Origin: Anomaloglossus baeobatrachus
Lineage: Eukaryota; Chordata; Amphibia; Anura; Aromobatidae
Length of the DNA stretch: 64,000 nt
Direction: 5' to 3'
Assembly (NCBI RefSeq): GCF_048569485.1
Contig: NC_134361.1
Span: 173,196,492 to 173,260,491, forward strand
Each line of letters starts with the position of its first letter. Within the stretch, counting starts at the first letter, position 1. Under the pieces are notes generated by a model. It was given only the letters and a program-made list of their open reading frames with translations, was not told where the DNA came from and ran no database searches. A program made the position numbers and the translations under genes. This document shows positions 44,409 through 55,903 of the stretch, in pieces.

Positions 44409-45060
44409 TGGTGCCCCTGAGACACCAGGTTGCCACAGGGTAATGCATCTCCTGGAGGTGTGATACCCGTCCTGGATTCTAAGGACTCCTGTGCCAGTAA
44501 AAGCCACTAACAACACACCAGCACCATCAGGTGCACACATACACCCAAAGCCAGGTTGGAGGACTCCCTTAGAGACAGGTGACAGGGCTGGGCACTGTGA
44601 GCTAACAGGCAGCCAACTGGGGGGGAAGAGACCCAGCAGGGGGAGGGAACAATGGTGTGGTAGATGGGAGTTGGCAGGAAGTAGTTCAGTTGGAGTTAGA
44701 GCTGAGGTGTGAGAGGAACCAGAGGCCGTGGGACCCGCAGTCTGGTCGATGTGAGGAATGGGCCCGGCCTGGCTGTTTGAGTACCTGTGTGTAGCTTGGG
44801 GCTGGTAACTGAGCTCAGCCCAGGTTCTGTCTGTTAACCGCTGGTGAAACTGAAGGTGCAGGAAGGGTTCATTTGACATGGTACCAGCACGGGAGTCTGA
44901 GAAGAAGAGATTCCCTGGAGTCCACCTTGGTAGAAGACAGTACCAGGCGGCTGTACCCTTTTACCGTGAGTAAAGTGACATCAACCGCAGCACTTGTGTG
45001 GACTGAATCATTGCCGGCACACTGCACTGCAACACCAGCTCCAAGCCCTGGGGCGTGTCA
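44409..45060 (+). repeat. E4 3' LTR (shorter copy)
   Basis: Starts TGTGGTGCCCCTGAGACACC and ends CCCTGGGGCGTGTCA, matching the two ends of the 5' LTR. The 5' terminal hairpin (TGTGG with CCACA, CCTG with CAGG) is present. Confidence 0.85.
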
Positions 45061-45249
45061 CTCGCCTGCCTGCAACTGTCTCTGGCATTGTTTCCCCTCA
45101 TCCCTCTGCAACTGTGCCTGGTAATGTACCCCTCTGCTACTGTGCCTGGCATTGTGCAGATCGCCCTCTGCAAATGTATCTAGCCCTGTGCCCCTGTGCT
45201 TCTTTCGCCTGGCAGCACACCCCTCAGCAACTGTGCCTGGCAATGTGTC
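45061..45249. repeat. degenerate ~30-bp tandem array
   Basis: Units such as CTCTGCTACTGTGCCTGGCA followed by TTGTGC, the same family as 5,089-5,539. The CTCG duplicated by E4 lies at its left edge. Confidence 0.65.
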
Positions 45250-46000
45250 TGTAGCACCCAGGAATATGGGATACTCGGTTCCGGTCAGTATACATCTGGG
45301 GAATGTCACAGTGGTGGCCGTTACCCGGTTCCGTGCCCTAGGCCATTTTTGTAATGGGGATATTTACAGGGGATTGTTGAATAAAGTTTATACGTGACAC
45401 CACTTGCGATGTTGCGGCTAAATGTAGGGAGCCGCCGCTGCAGAATATCTCTACTGGGGCTGGTGGTATTGGCAGCTAGTATGGTAGTCCCTCCGCAAGT
45501 AGGGTTTTGCCCCAGCGGGTGTATGTTGCCGGGTGGGCGTTGGAAGAAGGGAGTCCACGCAGGTATTCAGTCAATTGGTTTGCTCACTTTTTTGAGTTGG
45601 TAACTGGGGGCCCGAGGCCGGCTGGTTTCGCCTCCAGGTTCCCTTCGTCCCAGTGCCAGTGTGGTTCTCTGGTACCTTCTTCCCCTGCACCTGTCTCTGG
45701 TAAGTGGATCCCAATGGTATAGAACACTGGGGGTCCCCGTTCTGTGGTTTGTCCACTTCTGTCCCCCTGACGGTAGCGTGAACCCTGTGGGATTGGAGTC
45801 TCTGTCCTGTCCCCGGTTCTCCCTTTGCTACTAAGTCTTCGGATTCTTTAGGGTCAGCAAGGTCCTTGATGGTCCCCTTTGCTGTGCAGATGTTAACAGG
45901 TCGGCTTGAAGCTCTTTCCTGTCCTAGGGTCCTGTACCCCGTCGATACGTAGTTCCAGGAGTACTCCACGGTACTCTACCGGCAACCACTTCTCCTGTCA
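45250..46000 (-). repeat. LTR remnant, minus orientation
   Basis: It begins TGTAGCACCCAGGAATATGG after the tandem array and carries, on the minus strand, CGCAAGTGGTGTCACG (45,393-45,408), the counterpart of the PBS-like block, followed by CCCCTGTAAATATCCCC. The right border is uncertain. It is probably an old solo LTR of the same broad group. Confidence 0.5.
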
Positions 46001-46276
46001 ATCAAATTTCTAATATTTTCGCACAAAAAAAATTAAAAACATATCGGCCTAAATTAAGTGCTAACACAAACTATAATGTGTCATGGAAAAAACAATCTCA
46101 GAACCAGTGGGATCTGTGGAACGTTCCAGAGTTATTACCACATAAAGTGACAGTGGGCAAATTTTAAAAATGGGGCTCCAAATTGGCTCCATCACTAAAA
46201 GTTTAAACATCTGTAGGGAAATCTTGATCCAGAAACTTGTCCAATGCAAAGGAAGATATGGACTTGGAAGACCATG

Positions 46277-46510
46277 GGTCTGATTTATCAAAGCTTTAAT
46301 GCCAGAATTGTCACATAAAAAGCTTTGAAAAGTCGTAAAGTTTTGGTGTAACTTGAATCTGTGCTACAGTTTGGTGACTTTTGGCATTCTCACACCATTT
46401 CCTCACAGATCCAACAAAGTGGCAGAGCTGGGGTGGGACGGGGGCATGGCGACCATTACTTGTCAAAGTCATGATGAGCCTCAGTGTTTGCTACATGATA
46501 AATCTTACTC
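46277..46510. repeat. foldback dispersed repeat
   Basis: GGTCTGATTTATCAAAGC at the left and GCTACATGATAAATCTTACTC at the right are imperfect inverted ends sharing GATTTATCA. No frame is supported. Confidence 0.35.
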
Positions 46511-46586
46511 TAACACTGACTGTAGTAAGAATTGTGGTGAGGATCACACAGAGGCACATGCCTCTTGCCAGATGCTTGTGACGGAG

Positions 46587-47225
46587 TGTGCAACAGAGCA
46601 GTAAGGGACACCAGGCCGAGGAATAATCCAACCAGATTTATTGAGGCAGGGAGCATATAACATGCAATATCAAAAGGGTTCTTTAGAGTCCACAATGAGT
46701 CCACACAAAGGAAACAGATCCGAGGGCGACACCCAGCAGTCCGATGCCAAGGAAAATGTAACATCAATCCTTAGATGAGTTCCTTAAATCCAGCAGCGTG
46801 GCCGAGACAACACAATCCCACGTGGCGGCTGATCTTCAATATCCCATAGTCCATACACGGGCACCAGGACCTGGCCTCAGCAACAGATCCTAGCCCTTCA
46901 CCCAAAAAAGCATCAACTAACTAAACATGTGGCTGATTCTTCCACCTATCCTTAGATCCACCCCCTGGATGGGAAAGGGTTCACACCCACTTTTTGAGAA
47001 TTTATACAGAGAAGTTTCCAGAAACTTCAGGCTTGTATTGGATGAGTCCCATGCAGAGAAGAACAGACACAGTCGCCCACTAGATGTTGACCTAGGCCTG
47101 ATTACATTAAAGTCCAGACACATAGGCCAGGGAGGGACACACTGTTACAATACTGCTGGAGGCCTGATTGCATTATGGTGCAGGCCAGGGGGACACAGTA
47201 TTACAATGCTCCAGATTTGTTAAAA
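46587..47225. repeat. unclassified repeat, possibly LTR-derived
   Basis: Non-coding. It contains CCAGATTTATTGAGGCAGGG and GCATATAACATGC and closes with two related blocks (GGCCTGATTACATTA and GGCCTGATTGCATTATGG, each followed by a GGCCAGGG/ACACA stretch and TTACAAT). It resembles retroelement ends but no borders were found. Confidence 0.3.
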
Positions 47226-48120
47226 CGATTGCTCCTCTTAATGAATCCAGAGCTTTGCCCTCAGCCCCTTCAAAGACTGATGTGAAGATTACCAGTCTTG
47301 ATGAATTCGGGCCTATATGTCCTTTAGGCATTAGTAAGACGCTAAGCTTTGTTCCATTTCTCTGACCTTTTTATTGAATTCCATAGGTCGAGAATGTTTT
47401 TTTTTTAACATTTCTGTGTTCTGTTTATTCATTTTTATTTGTATTTTATGGTATTGTGGTTTCCTGTATGATCTTAGCCCTATTTCATTAACACTTGGTA
47501 ACTTGGGGACTTGACACCAGACTATTTTTTGTTTCAAGCCTTGTCTTTATCCAGATTGGTACACATTCTTGTGGGAAAATTCTTCTTCATCTGCTATATA
47601 GCCCGATTTTTCTTTACTTCTTTTTTTTTTTTTTTCTTTTTAATAAACAATTTTATTCTCATTTTGTTGCCTATTTTCATCATGGTTTGTATGTCAGATT
47701 TGTTGTTGTTTCCAAGCCCCATACTAGTATATATTCTCAGTATATATGTCAGTGTAATTATCTTTTCTTATAGGTAAATGCTTTTTTATTTTCAGTTTTT
47801 CTTTTATTCATTTATTCTTCACTTGTCCCCTTCTTTCCCCTCTTAATTTTCTTACGCACACGTTTGTTCCCGCAGTACCATTCTCACTTGTTTTCACCCT
47901 CACACATTCATGTATATTTTTTTCACACATTCACACTTTCATCATATTCTCACATGAATTATTTTTTGGTCTTTTGTTATCACAACACACTGCACCCAAC
48001 CCTTCACCTTATTACTTTCATCCTTTGTAACACATTATGGCTGTTCACCTATAAATTGAATTTTCTTGTAAGCGAATCATTATTACAATTATTTCTAACC
48101 ATCAAATAATTTTGATATGT
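47226..48120. other. AT-rich stretch, poly(T) tract
   Basis: T-rich sequence with a long T run at about 47,616-47,640 and CACACATTCA-type repetition near 47,900. No gene signal is seen; the open frames are low-complexity. Confidence 0.5.
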
Positions 48121-48121
48121 A

Positions 48122-48890
48122 TGTTTAGCACCCACAGGACAAGGGGTTAACTTGTTAGTCGTCGCCAGGCCGGTGATGTCGGGTCTGGGGATGTCACAAG
48201 TGGCCCTGCCCGGCTTCGTGGCCCCGAGGTGTATAAAAAAGGGGGCTACGGGTGATGAGATGTAGAGGATGAGGGTGAGGAGGATTGTCTAGTGACGCCA
48301 CCTGCGGTATGCAGCTAGGGAATTAGTCACCGCTGCTGTCGCTGTCCTCCGGGGTTGATGGTTGTAGCAGCCAAGATGGTGTTGCTCACCACAGGTGGAG
48401 CGAGCCCCGGGGAGGATGATGAGGAGAATAGTAATGGCCATTGGCGCCGAAGCGCGGGGCAACAGCGACAGCAATCAAAAAGGCTGAGTCAGTGGCTGCA
48501 GTTCCAGGTGTCTTTTCTCACTGTTCCAGTGTTGTTCCAGAGTACCGGCCACCGCCGTGGTGGGCGCCAGCCAATCCCGGTCAAGGTAGAGGTAGCCACC
48601 GGTATTTTGAAATTGTCCTTTCTAAGAGATGCCCCTCCAGTAGTGAGGAACCTGGGCTGAGCGTCCCGCTCCAAGCTTCAGGCCCCGTTAAAGCAAACAG
48701 AACTGAAGTCCCGGCTTGACTAGACTCACTTAGTGTCCAGGTGGCTCCTACTTCTACCCCAAGTGGAACCCGCCACTTAGGTGGTTGTCCTAGTGACCGG
48801 GAAAGTCCCATGTCTCGTGATGGCCACCCCCAGCCTACTCTAGTCCAGCTCCCCAGTGGGAAGGCTCCTAAGCTGTATGAAGAGTGTAAA
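48122..48890 (-). repeat. LTR remnant, minus orientation
   Basis: It starts TGTTTAGCACCCACAGG and carries GTGACGCCACCTGCGG (TGGCGTCAC on the minus strand at 48,292-48,300) and a TATAAAAAAG-like stretch at 48,231-48,240. It has the same LTR architecture as 5,540-6,533 but diverged; the right border is uncertain. Confidence 0.5.
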
Positions 48891-50150
48891 TGTGGATACA
48901 CCAGTGATTAACCCCCTCCTTACCCGAGATGAATACTGCAGTTTAAATGAGCTGCAGTACCCTGTGGCGACTGAAGCCTCATTTGCAAATACATATATGC
49001 ATGTATTTATTTCTAGACATCAACTATTCAAAGTCACTCATGAATTGATACATTATCGATTTATTTTAATTTGTGTCCATGGAACTATATTCTTATATGG
49101 GTTATTTACAATATAATTATTAACACATTATTTCCGATCGTCAGTTGATACGGATGTGTATATGCATATATATATTTTTATACATCAGCTATTCGAGTTT
49201 GGCTTTCTGGATATTAGTGATTAGTTGAAATACTAATGACCTTCTAATATTTCTTATTGTCTAATTCCCTTTTTTGTATTTTGCAGTGAAACAATCTTTC
49301 TTCCAACTATCTGATTATATTGTGAATGATCTATTTACCTGTATACTACACCCTTATCACTTTGTCCAATATGGTGCTACCTGTTGTTCACCTCCATTCA
49401 TCCATTATGTACATTCTTTCCATAGCCTTGTAGTCCACATACATCACTTGTGTTTCAGGCATCTACCGGCGTCTGTATCTTTAGGACTGATTAGGTGCTC
49501 ATGACGTCACGCACAGCATGATGAGGACTATGGAGGAGTACCGGGAACCTCAATAACGGCGCTTGCATGGCTATAACGCCCAGCTATCTTCCATAACGCA
49601 GTAAAGAAAAGAGTGTTTTCATTGAATATTGGGAGTATAAGAATGGCCTTCTGCTGGGATGACTGAACCCAGAGGCAAAGGTTGATGGTAAAACCACGCG
49701 TTGAGGTGGGTATCATTCTGGCATGACAGGACAAGCCATAAGTATGCATTTATTTTGATGCTTGCAGTCAACCTCTTGTAACCTTTCATTATTCATTATT
49801 TTACAGAATTTTCCTAGTGTCCAATTTATCTTTCCGACAATATTTATATCTGTGGGGCTATTGGTGTCCATTTGACTTGTCTGTATACTATCATAGCTAT
49901 ACTAGTGCTGCTCCCGTCTCCCACAGATATACCCTTTTGGTCTCTCTATGTTGACATAATTTTGTTTACAGCACATTGCACCAGTTCTGTGCCATCTAGT
50001 CCCCTCCTACGATCTTTGACATCATTCTGCACTGTATGACCCATACTTTTAATCTTGTTGTCAGTATAATCTATATTTTATTACATTTTTTTAACATATT
50101 GCAATCATAGCTTTTAAAAGAAACATTAATATACACAAATCAAAGGAACA
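48891..50150. other. AT-rich non-coding stretch
   Basis: No convincing gene. ACCACGCGTTGAGGTGGG near 49,691 resembles the AACGCGT motif of the foldback repeats at 58,100-58,870. It may be an old retroelement UTR. Confidence 0.35.
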
Positions 50151-50243
50151 TTAAAGGGGGGCCAACATATGGTGGAGCAGGGGAGAGGTAAGGAATAAGA
50201 GGCACGAGGGTGGAGACCTTTCAATCCCAATTCTGCAAGCTAT

Positions 50244-50878
50244 TGTCACGTAGTACACAGAAGACTCCTGGAACTACCTGGGAAGGTATTTAGCAGGTAG
50301 ACCACAAGAGGGTGGTAGGGTAGAGAAACCGTCTACAGCAGAGAATTCCCTAACAGAGGCAATAGTAGTCAAGCCCACCAGAGGGCAGTAGAATAGTCAG
50401 AACACCGGATCACAACATGAGGTCTCGTCAGTACACAAGTAAAAAGCAAGACATTGTCAGGTGGAAGCAAGGAGTCAGTAGCCTGGAAGTCAAAAGCACA
50501 GAAGTGGGGAGGACAGGGAAGAGGACAGGAATGGAAACTAAGGTATACTGACAGGGAATGGACAGGGAGACAGACGAGCAGTGAACTGAAGGGAGACAGC
50601 GGGAGAGCCACTGACAGGACGGGAACAGATAACAGAGGTCAACAACAGGTCAGGTAAACATGGAGGTCAGGAGGGAGCAGAGCAGACAACAGGTCACTGA
50701 CAAGCAGAACGCAGCAGAGCCGGAAATATCACTGGTGCAGTTCCGGAGGTGCAGTGCCAAAATATAATGGCCTGACCTCCGGAACGAGACAGGAAGAATT
50801 AACCCCTAATGTGACCTGTATCAGACGGGGGCTACTAGCAAAGCTCAGCTGCAGCTGAGCCAGGAATAAATCATGACA
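50244..50878 (-). repeat. solo LTR of a different family, minus orientation
   Basis: Read on the minus strand it begins TGTCATGATTTATTCCTGGC and ends GTACTACGTGACA. The flanks are GCTAT (50,239-50,243) and TCTAT (50,879-50,883), a 5-bp duplication with one mismatch. The interior (CAGGCTACTGACTCCTT, TGACCTCTGTTATCTG) is non-coding. It lacks the TGGCGTCAC block of the E1-E4 group. Confidence 0.6.
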
Positions 50879-51308
50879 TCTATATCATGAAGAGTCGACG
50901 GTGTCAGGGATATTAAGGCGAAACGGTGGCATGGGAAAAAGGGCATGATTGATGTATTCTGCCCAAGGGAGCCAAATTTTCTCAAATTTGTGAACTTTAT
51001 TTATAACTATGCAATATAATTTTTCATTAATCATGGATAATGAGAGATGTTTCTTGACCTCCGATATGTCTAAACCTGATTTGCTATGGTTGGTTTAGCT
51101 GCTATAACTATAAATGAGATGATAACTGGAGAGTGCTTAGGGATATCAGGGATACGTTGATTGAGCAGAGCCTCGCAGGTTTTTTCTTCAAGATTAATAT
51201 TTGTGACATAACAAATAATGTACTGTAGTTTACTTCGATCTAGAGTCTGTGGACTATGGGGCCTAACCATCATATGTGGAAAATATCGCCAGTGGAATTA
51301 CATCGTCT

Positions 51309-51730
51309 CAGGGGTGTAACGACCGTGGTCGCAGAGATCGCCATTGCGACCGGGCCCAGCAGGTCAGGGGCCCGCCTTGCAGTTCAGCAGCCGGCTCCTC
51401 TCTGTGAGAGAGGAGCTGCACTGTTCTGTTGCAGACCACGCGGCTGCTATATGAGTCAAAGGCGCCCAGTGTCAGCGGAAGCAGCACAGAGACCCCGTGG
51501 CCAGTCATCGCACACAGCAATGATGAAGCATCGAGAGGCGCGATGGATAACAGAACATAGGAAAGTTGGGTGCTGATAGAGGGATTTCAGATCATGGGAA
51601 ACCTGGGTGCTGAGGGAAAGAGACAAGTGTCAGTGTCATTATCCCGTACCCCATGAGTCGGTGTACATGGAGGGGGGCCCAGGTGCAAACTTTGCACAAG
51701 GGCCTATCAAAAACTCTAGTTACGCCACTG
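51309..51730. mobile_element. non-autonomous hAT element
   Basis: The left end CAGGGGTGTAACGACC and the right end in reverse complement CAGTGGCGTAACTAGAG are inverted. The 8-bp flanks CATCGTCT (51,301-51,308) and CATCCTCT (51,731-51,738) agree at seven of eight positions. It is 422 bp with no transposase. No feature is recognised in 50,884-51,300 or 51,740-52,335. Confidence 0.8.
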
Positions 51731-52335
51731 CATCCTCTAATACTAATACAATTGGGAGCGTGGCGAGGGGCTGCTTTGGCCCCGCCAGCTTGGGTCAAAT
51801 ACCAGCTAATCAACACCTTATAGTTTCTTGCATTATGGTGCTTATAATTCCGCCAGTAGAAAAGGACCTAGTTTGGGACAATTCTAAGTCAGTGTGAGTG
51901 GATCCAATGTCAGATTCTCAATGGCAGGTATACATTACATATTACATTACAGAAATAATGTGCTTCAGTTGCAGATAATGAAATGTTTCTCTAGAGGGGA
52001 GGTTTAATTTTCATGAAGACCTGGGAATGGAATAATGCCATTGACATTAAATAGGTGGTTGAACCTAGTAATCACTGCTGCAATCCATTAGCGAAAAGGC
52101 AAGAGAGAATCAGCCCTTGGGGGAAATTGAGAGTTGCCCCATAAGGAGGAGAGAGGCAGAAAGGGAAAACCAAATTTCAAGAGTATTTCAGTGAGTCCCA
52201 AATTTTGAGTGAATATGGTACTACTCTATGAAAAGATAGGGGGAATACAATTTTGTCTTTATTCTCTTCCTTTTTCCTTTTAAGTGTGTTTGTTCCGGCT
52301 TACCCGTATTATCTGTCACCTCTTTTGGTCACATG

Positions 52336-52646
52336 TAGAATTGAGCGAGTAGCTAACTATTCGTACTCTGTATACTCATAAAGAATACTGTCTAATACGC
52401 GCGTATTCGTTTTGAATAGCATGTGCAATGCAAGTCAATGGGGAAAACTCACAAAATAACGAGTAACCTGAATGCCGTACTATTCGTGCAAGTAGAAAAT
52501 AATGCGAAATTCGGGTTACTCGTTACTTTGCGAGTTTTCCCCATTGACTTGCATTGCACACGCTGTTCGGCATGAATAGGCGAGTATTAGACAGTACTCG
52601 TTATGAGAATAGTGAGTATGAATAGTTAGGTACCCGCTCAACTCTA
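52336..52646. mobile_element. long-armed foldback element, TA-flanked
   Basis: The left arm TAGAATTGAGCGAGTAGCTA and the right arm in reverse complement TAGAGTTGAGCGGGTACCTA extend as imperfect arms of about 110-120 bp. They include TGCAATGCAAGTCAATGGGG and its complement. TA at both edges suggests a Tc1/mariner-like MITE. Confidence 0.65.
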
Positions 52647-52802
52647 GTCACGTGTAATCTTCCCTTTTGTTTAAATCTGAATTACTTTTGTCAGCAATGC
52701 ATGATACTTTGATTACATATTATGTACAATATTGCTAATATTTTTATGCATATGTGATCGCATTAATAGGAAACGGATCTATGATCGTCACGTGTAATCT
52801 TA

Positions 52803-53385
52803 GGGGTACTTTGCACGCTGCGACATCGCAAGCCGATGGTAGCGATACCGAGCGCGATAGTACCCGCCCCCGTCGCACATGCGATATCTTGTGATAGCAG
52901 CCGTAGCGAACATTATCGCTACGGCAGCTTCACACGCACTTACCTGCCCTGCGACGTCACTCTGGCCGGCGACCCGCCTCCTTCCTAAGGGGGCGGGTCG
53001 TGCGGCTTCACAGCGACGTCACACGGCAGGTGGCCAATAGAAGCGGACGGGCGGAGATGAGCGGAACGTAAACATCTCGCCCACCTACCTCCTTCCTCAT
53101 TGCAGGCGGGACGCAGGTAAGGACATGTTCCTCGCTCCTGCGACTTCATACACAGCGATGTGTGCTGCCGCAGGAACGAGGAACAACATCGTATCTGTTG
53201 CTGCAGCAAAATTATGGAAATGATCGACAATACACAGATCACCGATTTTCAACGCTTTTGCGATCGTTTATCGGTGCTTCTAGGCTTTACACGTTGCAAC
53301 GTCGTTACCGGCGCCGGATGTGCGCCACTTTCGATTTGACCTCGACGAGATCGCAGTAGCGATGTCACAACGTGCAAAGTACCCC
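52803..53385. mobile_element. PIF/Harbinger-type MITE, copy E
   Basis: The termini GGGGTACTTTGCACGCTGCG and, in reverse complement, GGGGTACTTTGCACGTTGTG are flanked by TTA (52,800-52,802 and 53,386-53,388). It is 583 bp, a sister subfamily of copies A-D. The stretch 53,389-54,010 is AT-rich without features. Confidence 0.85.
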
Positions 53386-54065
53386 TTAGATACAACAATT
53401 TTTGATCTGAACAGACGCCTTGATATAACATCTATATTTAGTTGCATTTTTATATTGCCACAAAGGGAATTGCTCCACATTACTTAGTAATAATGCTACA
53501 TAGTGCAAATTTGTACTCCTTGACTTTACTTTGGAGCACACAATTTTTTAAATTACATTTATAATTTGTGTATATAAAGTCAATATGAGCTGTCTTGGCT
53601 AGTTGATTTAACCAACATATATAAATATTTGTACAGTAGGTACCTTTTGACTGATCTTTTGTATGTTTTTAATTTATAACAATATGTTTTATTAAAGCTG
53701 ACATAATAAAGTATTTACCGTGATTAATACAATTTTCAGATATGCAGAACTTTTTTATGTCTTAATTTATTGACTTGATTCTAAGGTTGTTAAAACACAC
53801 ACATTGTTTTTAATTTTTTTGTATTATGGTGATACCCGCTTGGTCATCTCTTGTCATCTTTTCTTAGAACTCAATTTTTTGACATTCACCTGTTATTGCT
53901 TTCAGAAACCTATACATAAATTGATGAATGGTTGTCGCCATTTGGGGTTCATCTCAATAGAGAAGAGCAGATCTGAATAGGGGTAGGAACCCTAGATCTT
54001 GGTATAGTGCCTCAATGTGGTGATGACTGTCATTATACTAGGGGGCTCTGGGTGTCACTTCTGTG

Positions 54066-54357
54066 AGGGGCAGGAGCTAAAGGTGGCTCTCGACACTCTC
54101 TCGGAGCTGAATGTGGCTCTCGACCCTCTCTCGGAGCTGAATGTGACTCGCAACCCTCTATTGGAGCTGGATGTGGCTCGCGACCCTCTCTTGGAGCTGG
54201 ATGTGACTCGCGACCCTCTCTTGGAGCTGGATGTGGCTCGCGACCCTCTCTCGGAGCTGGATGTGGCTCGTAACCCTCATTCAGAGCTGGATGTGGCTGT
54301 CTAGCCTCTCTCAAAGCTGAATGTGATCTCGAGATCAGAAAGGTTGGGGACCACTGT
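54066..54357. repeat. 30-bp minisatellite ending in a hAT-like terminus
   Basis: About eight copies of GAGCTGGATGTGGCTCGCGA followed by CCCTCTCTCG. It then passes into GATCTCGAGATCAGAAAGG and ends TTGGGGACCACTG, whose complement CAGTGGTCCCCAA is a hAT-type end. The other terminus was not found. The frames across it are repeat artefacts. Confidence 0.75.
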
Positions 54358-54823
54358 CTACAGTTTGCCTTACTTTTCAGTTCTTTCAGCTGACAACCAT
54401 CTCTTCAGCAATTCTGTTTGTTTCTCAACTAACCATTTATTTCCTGACTCAGACTTGCTGATGAACCTTTTGTCTGCTGTAAGCATAACGAACCCTTCTT
54501 TGATTTTGTTCAAACTACAAACCCAGCTATACCAGTGCGTATATTCTCTACAGATATTGCCACGGTTAAAAGAATGCAAGTAACACAGTAAAAGTGTAAT
54601 CTTACAGCTAACGTGTGATCAGTGAATGGCTTTTGCAATGCTAACATCTTCTTAATCCATGTAGGTGAGATAGCTTTCTGAGAAAAGTGATCTAGTGTAT
54701 AGGGAAATTTAGCTACAGCTATACAAGCACTTGCCATTTTGCCTTTCCATTACTGCTATCTTCTACCCTGCCAAGGAACATCTGTCTGTCAATATCATAC
54801 AACTCTGTCCTGTCACTGTATTT

Positions 54824-55238
54824 TCAAAGGAAATCTGTCAACAGGTTTTTGCTATGTAAGCTGAAGCCACCATACTGCAAAGGTTAACACAGAAAGTTCA
54901 GGCATACCCAATTTTGTCACAGTTCCATCTTTTGTTTATTTGCTATGTTTGTTTAAGCAGCAGGACCCTTATCGTTACAGGACTACAAACTCACCTGCAG
55001 AGAAGTCCAACACACTCCCTGCTGTCATTGACACCTGATTGTCAACCTGCAATCTCTATAGAGGGCCTGGGGTGGGCGGGGGCAGCTCCCTGGCCTCAGC
55101 TACATGACTAAACCTAAACAATAGGATTGTGTCAGAATGGCTGCAGCCAGTAATCTAAGTGATACAACTTTGGATTCAGAATCACATCATGCTGCTCTCA
55201 GATGAGTTAGCAAAAACCTGCTGACATATTCCCTTTAA
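54824..55238. mobile_element. TTAA-type MITE
   Basis: The left end AAAGGAAATCTGTCAACAGG and the right end in reverse complement AAAGGGAATATGTCAGCAGG, both leading into TTTTTGCTA, are inverted. The edges are TCAA (54,824-54,827) and TTAA (55,235-55,238). It is about 415 bp. The stretches 54,358-54,820 and 55,239-55,748 show no gene. Confidence 0.7.
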
Positions 55239-55751
55239 TAGAAACTGAGTACCTGCACAAATTTCTGTTGCTCCACTGATTTTGGAAATATTTTTCATTT
55301 TTTCTCTTCCCTTTCATTCCAAAGTAATGTCTCAAGTAATAAACATGCAATGTTTCCCTTAAATCAACTGGGTGTATATCACAGAACCTTTTGGTGGGTA
55401 CAGCTGCATTTTGATCAGCCAGGGTCAAAATTGAAAACAAAATGCTTCACGTAATCCCTGGTACACAGTCCAGGTCAGTTCTCTATGGACATGGACAAAA
55501 TCTGAGCAAATTTTCTGACCTTCCAGGGATCATGGCTCATCTTATGATTTATTGTGTTGGCATTTAGTCACTTGTATGCTGCACGTTGCACAGATACAGA
55601 TAGCATCACAACAGGCAGGCAAATTAAGCGCCTCACCAAAGAACGGCAAGAAATATTACCATAAATCTTGCCTAAATAATTAAGTATTTATTATATTGCT
55701 ATACTACAAATACTTTTTTTTTTCAAATACTGGCTATACTTTAAAGTGTTA

Positions 55752-55900
55752 GGGGTACTTTGCACGCTGCGACATCGCTAGCCGATTGTAGCGATGCCGA
55801 GCGAGATAGTCTCCGGCCCTGTCACAGATGGGATGTGCGTCACTTTCGATTTGACCCCGACGAGATCGCAGTAGCGATGTCGCAATGTGCAAAGTACCCC
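55752..55900. mobile_element. PIF/Harbinger-type MITE, copy F (149 bp)
   Basis: It has both termini of the copy E subfamily (GGGGTACTTTGCACGCTGCG; GGGGTACTTTGCACATTGCG in reverse complement) with TTA at 55,749-55,751 and 55,901-55,903. It lacks the middle of copy E. The two remaining ends join near GATGGGATGTGCG, consistent with an internal deletion. Confidence 0.85.
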
Positions 55901-55903
55901 TTA

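Larger units (their letters stand above)
39825..45060 (+). mobile_element. E4: LTR element without pol, with two nested insertions
   Basis: 5' LTR 39,825-43,287 (interrupted), primer site 43,293-43,310, internal region 43,288-44,408, purine tract AAGGGGGAA and a shorter 3' LTR 44,409-45,060. The 4-bp duplication CTCG flanks it (39,821-39,824 and 45,061-45,064). No protease, RT or integrase is visible in the 1.1-kb interior, so it is a non-autonomous or internally reduced relative of the E1-E3 group. The 5' LTR hosts a reverse solo LTR (about 39,936-41,080) and a LINE (about 41,868-43,175). Confidence 0.85.

Noticed and set aside
47495-47777. Phenylalanine-rich frames suggesting a membrane protein
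   Set aside because: They arise from T-rich low-complexity DNA and appear in two overlapping frames.
54017-54314. 95- and 93-codon frames on opposite strands
   Set aside because: Produced by the 30-bp minisatellite.
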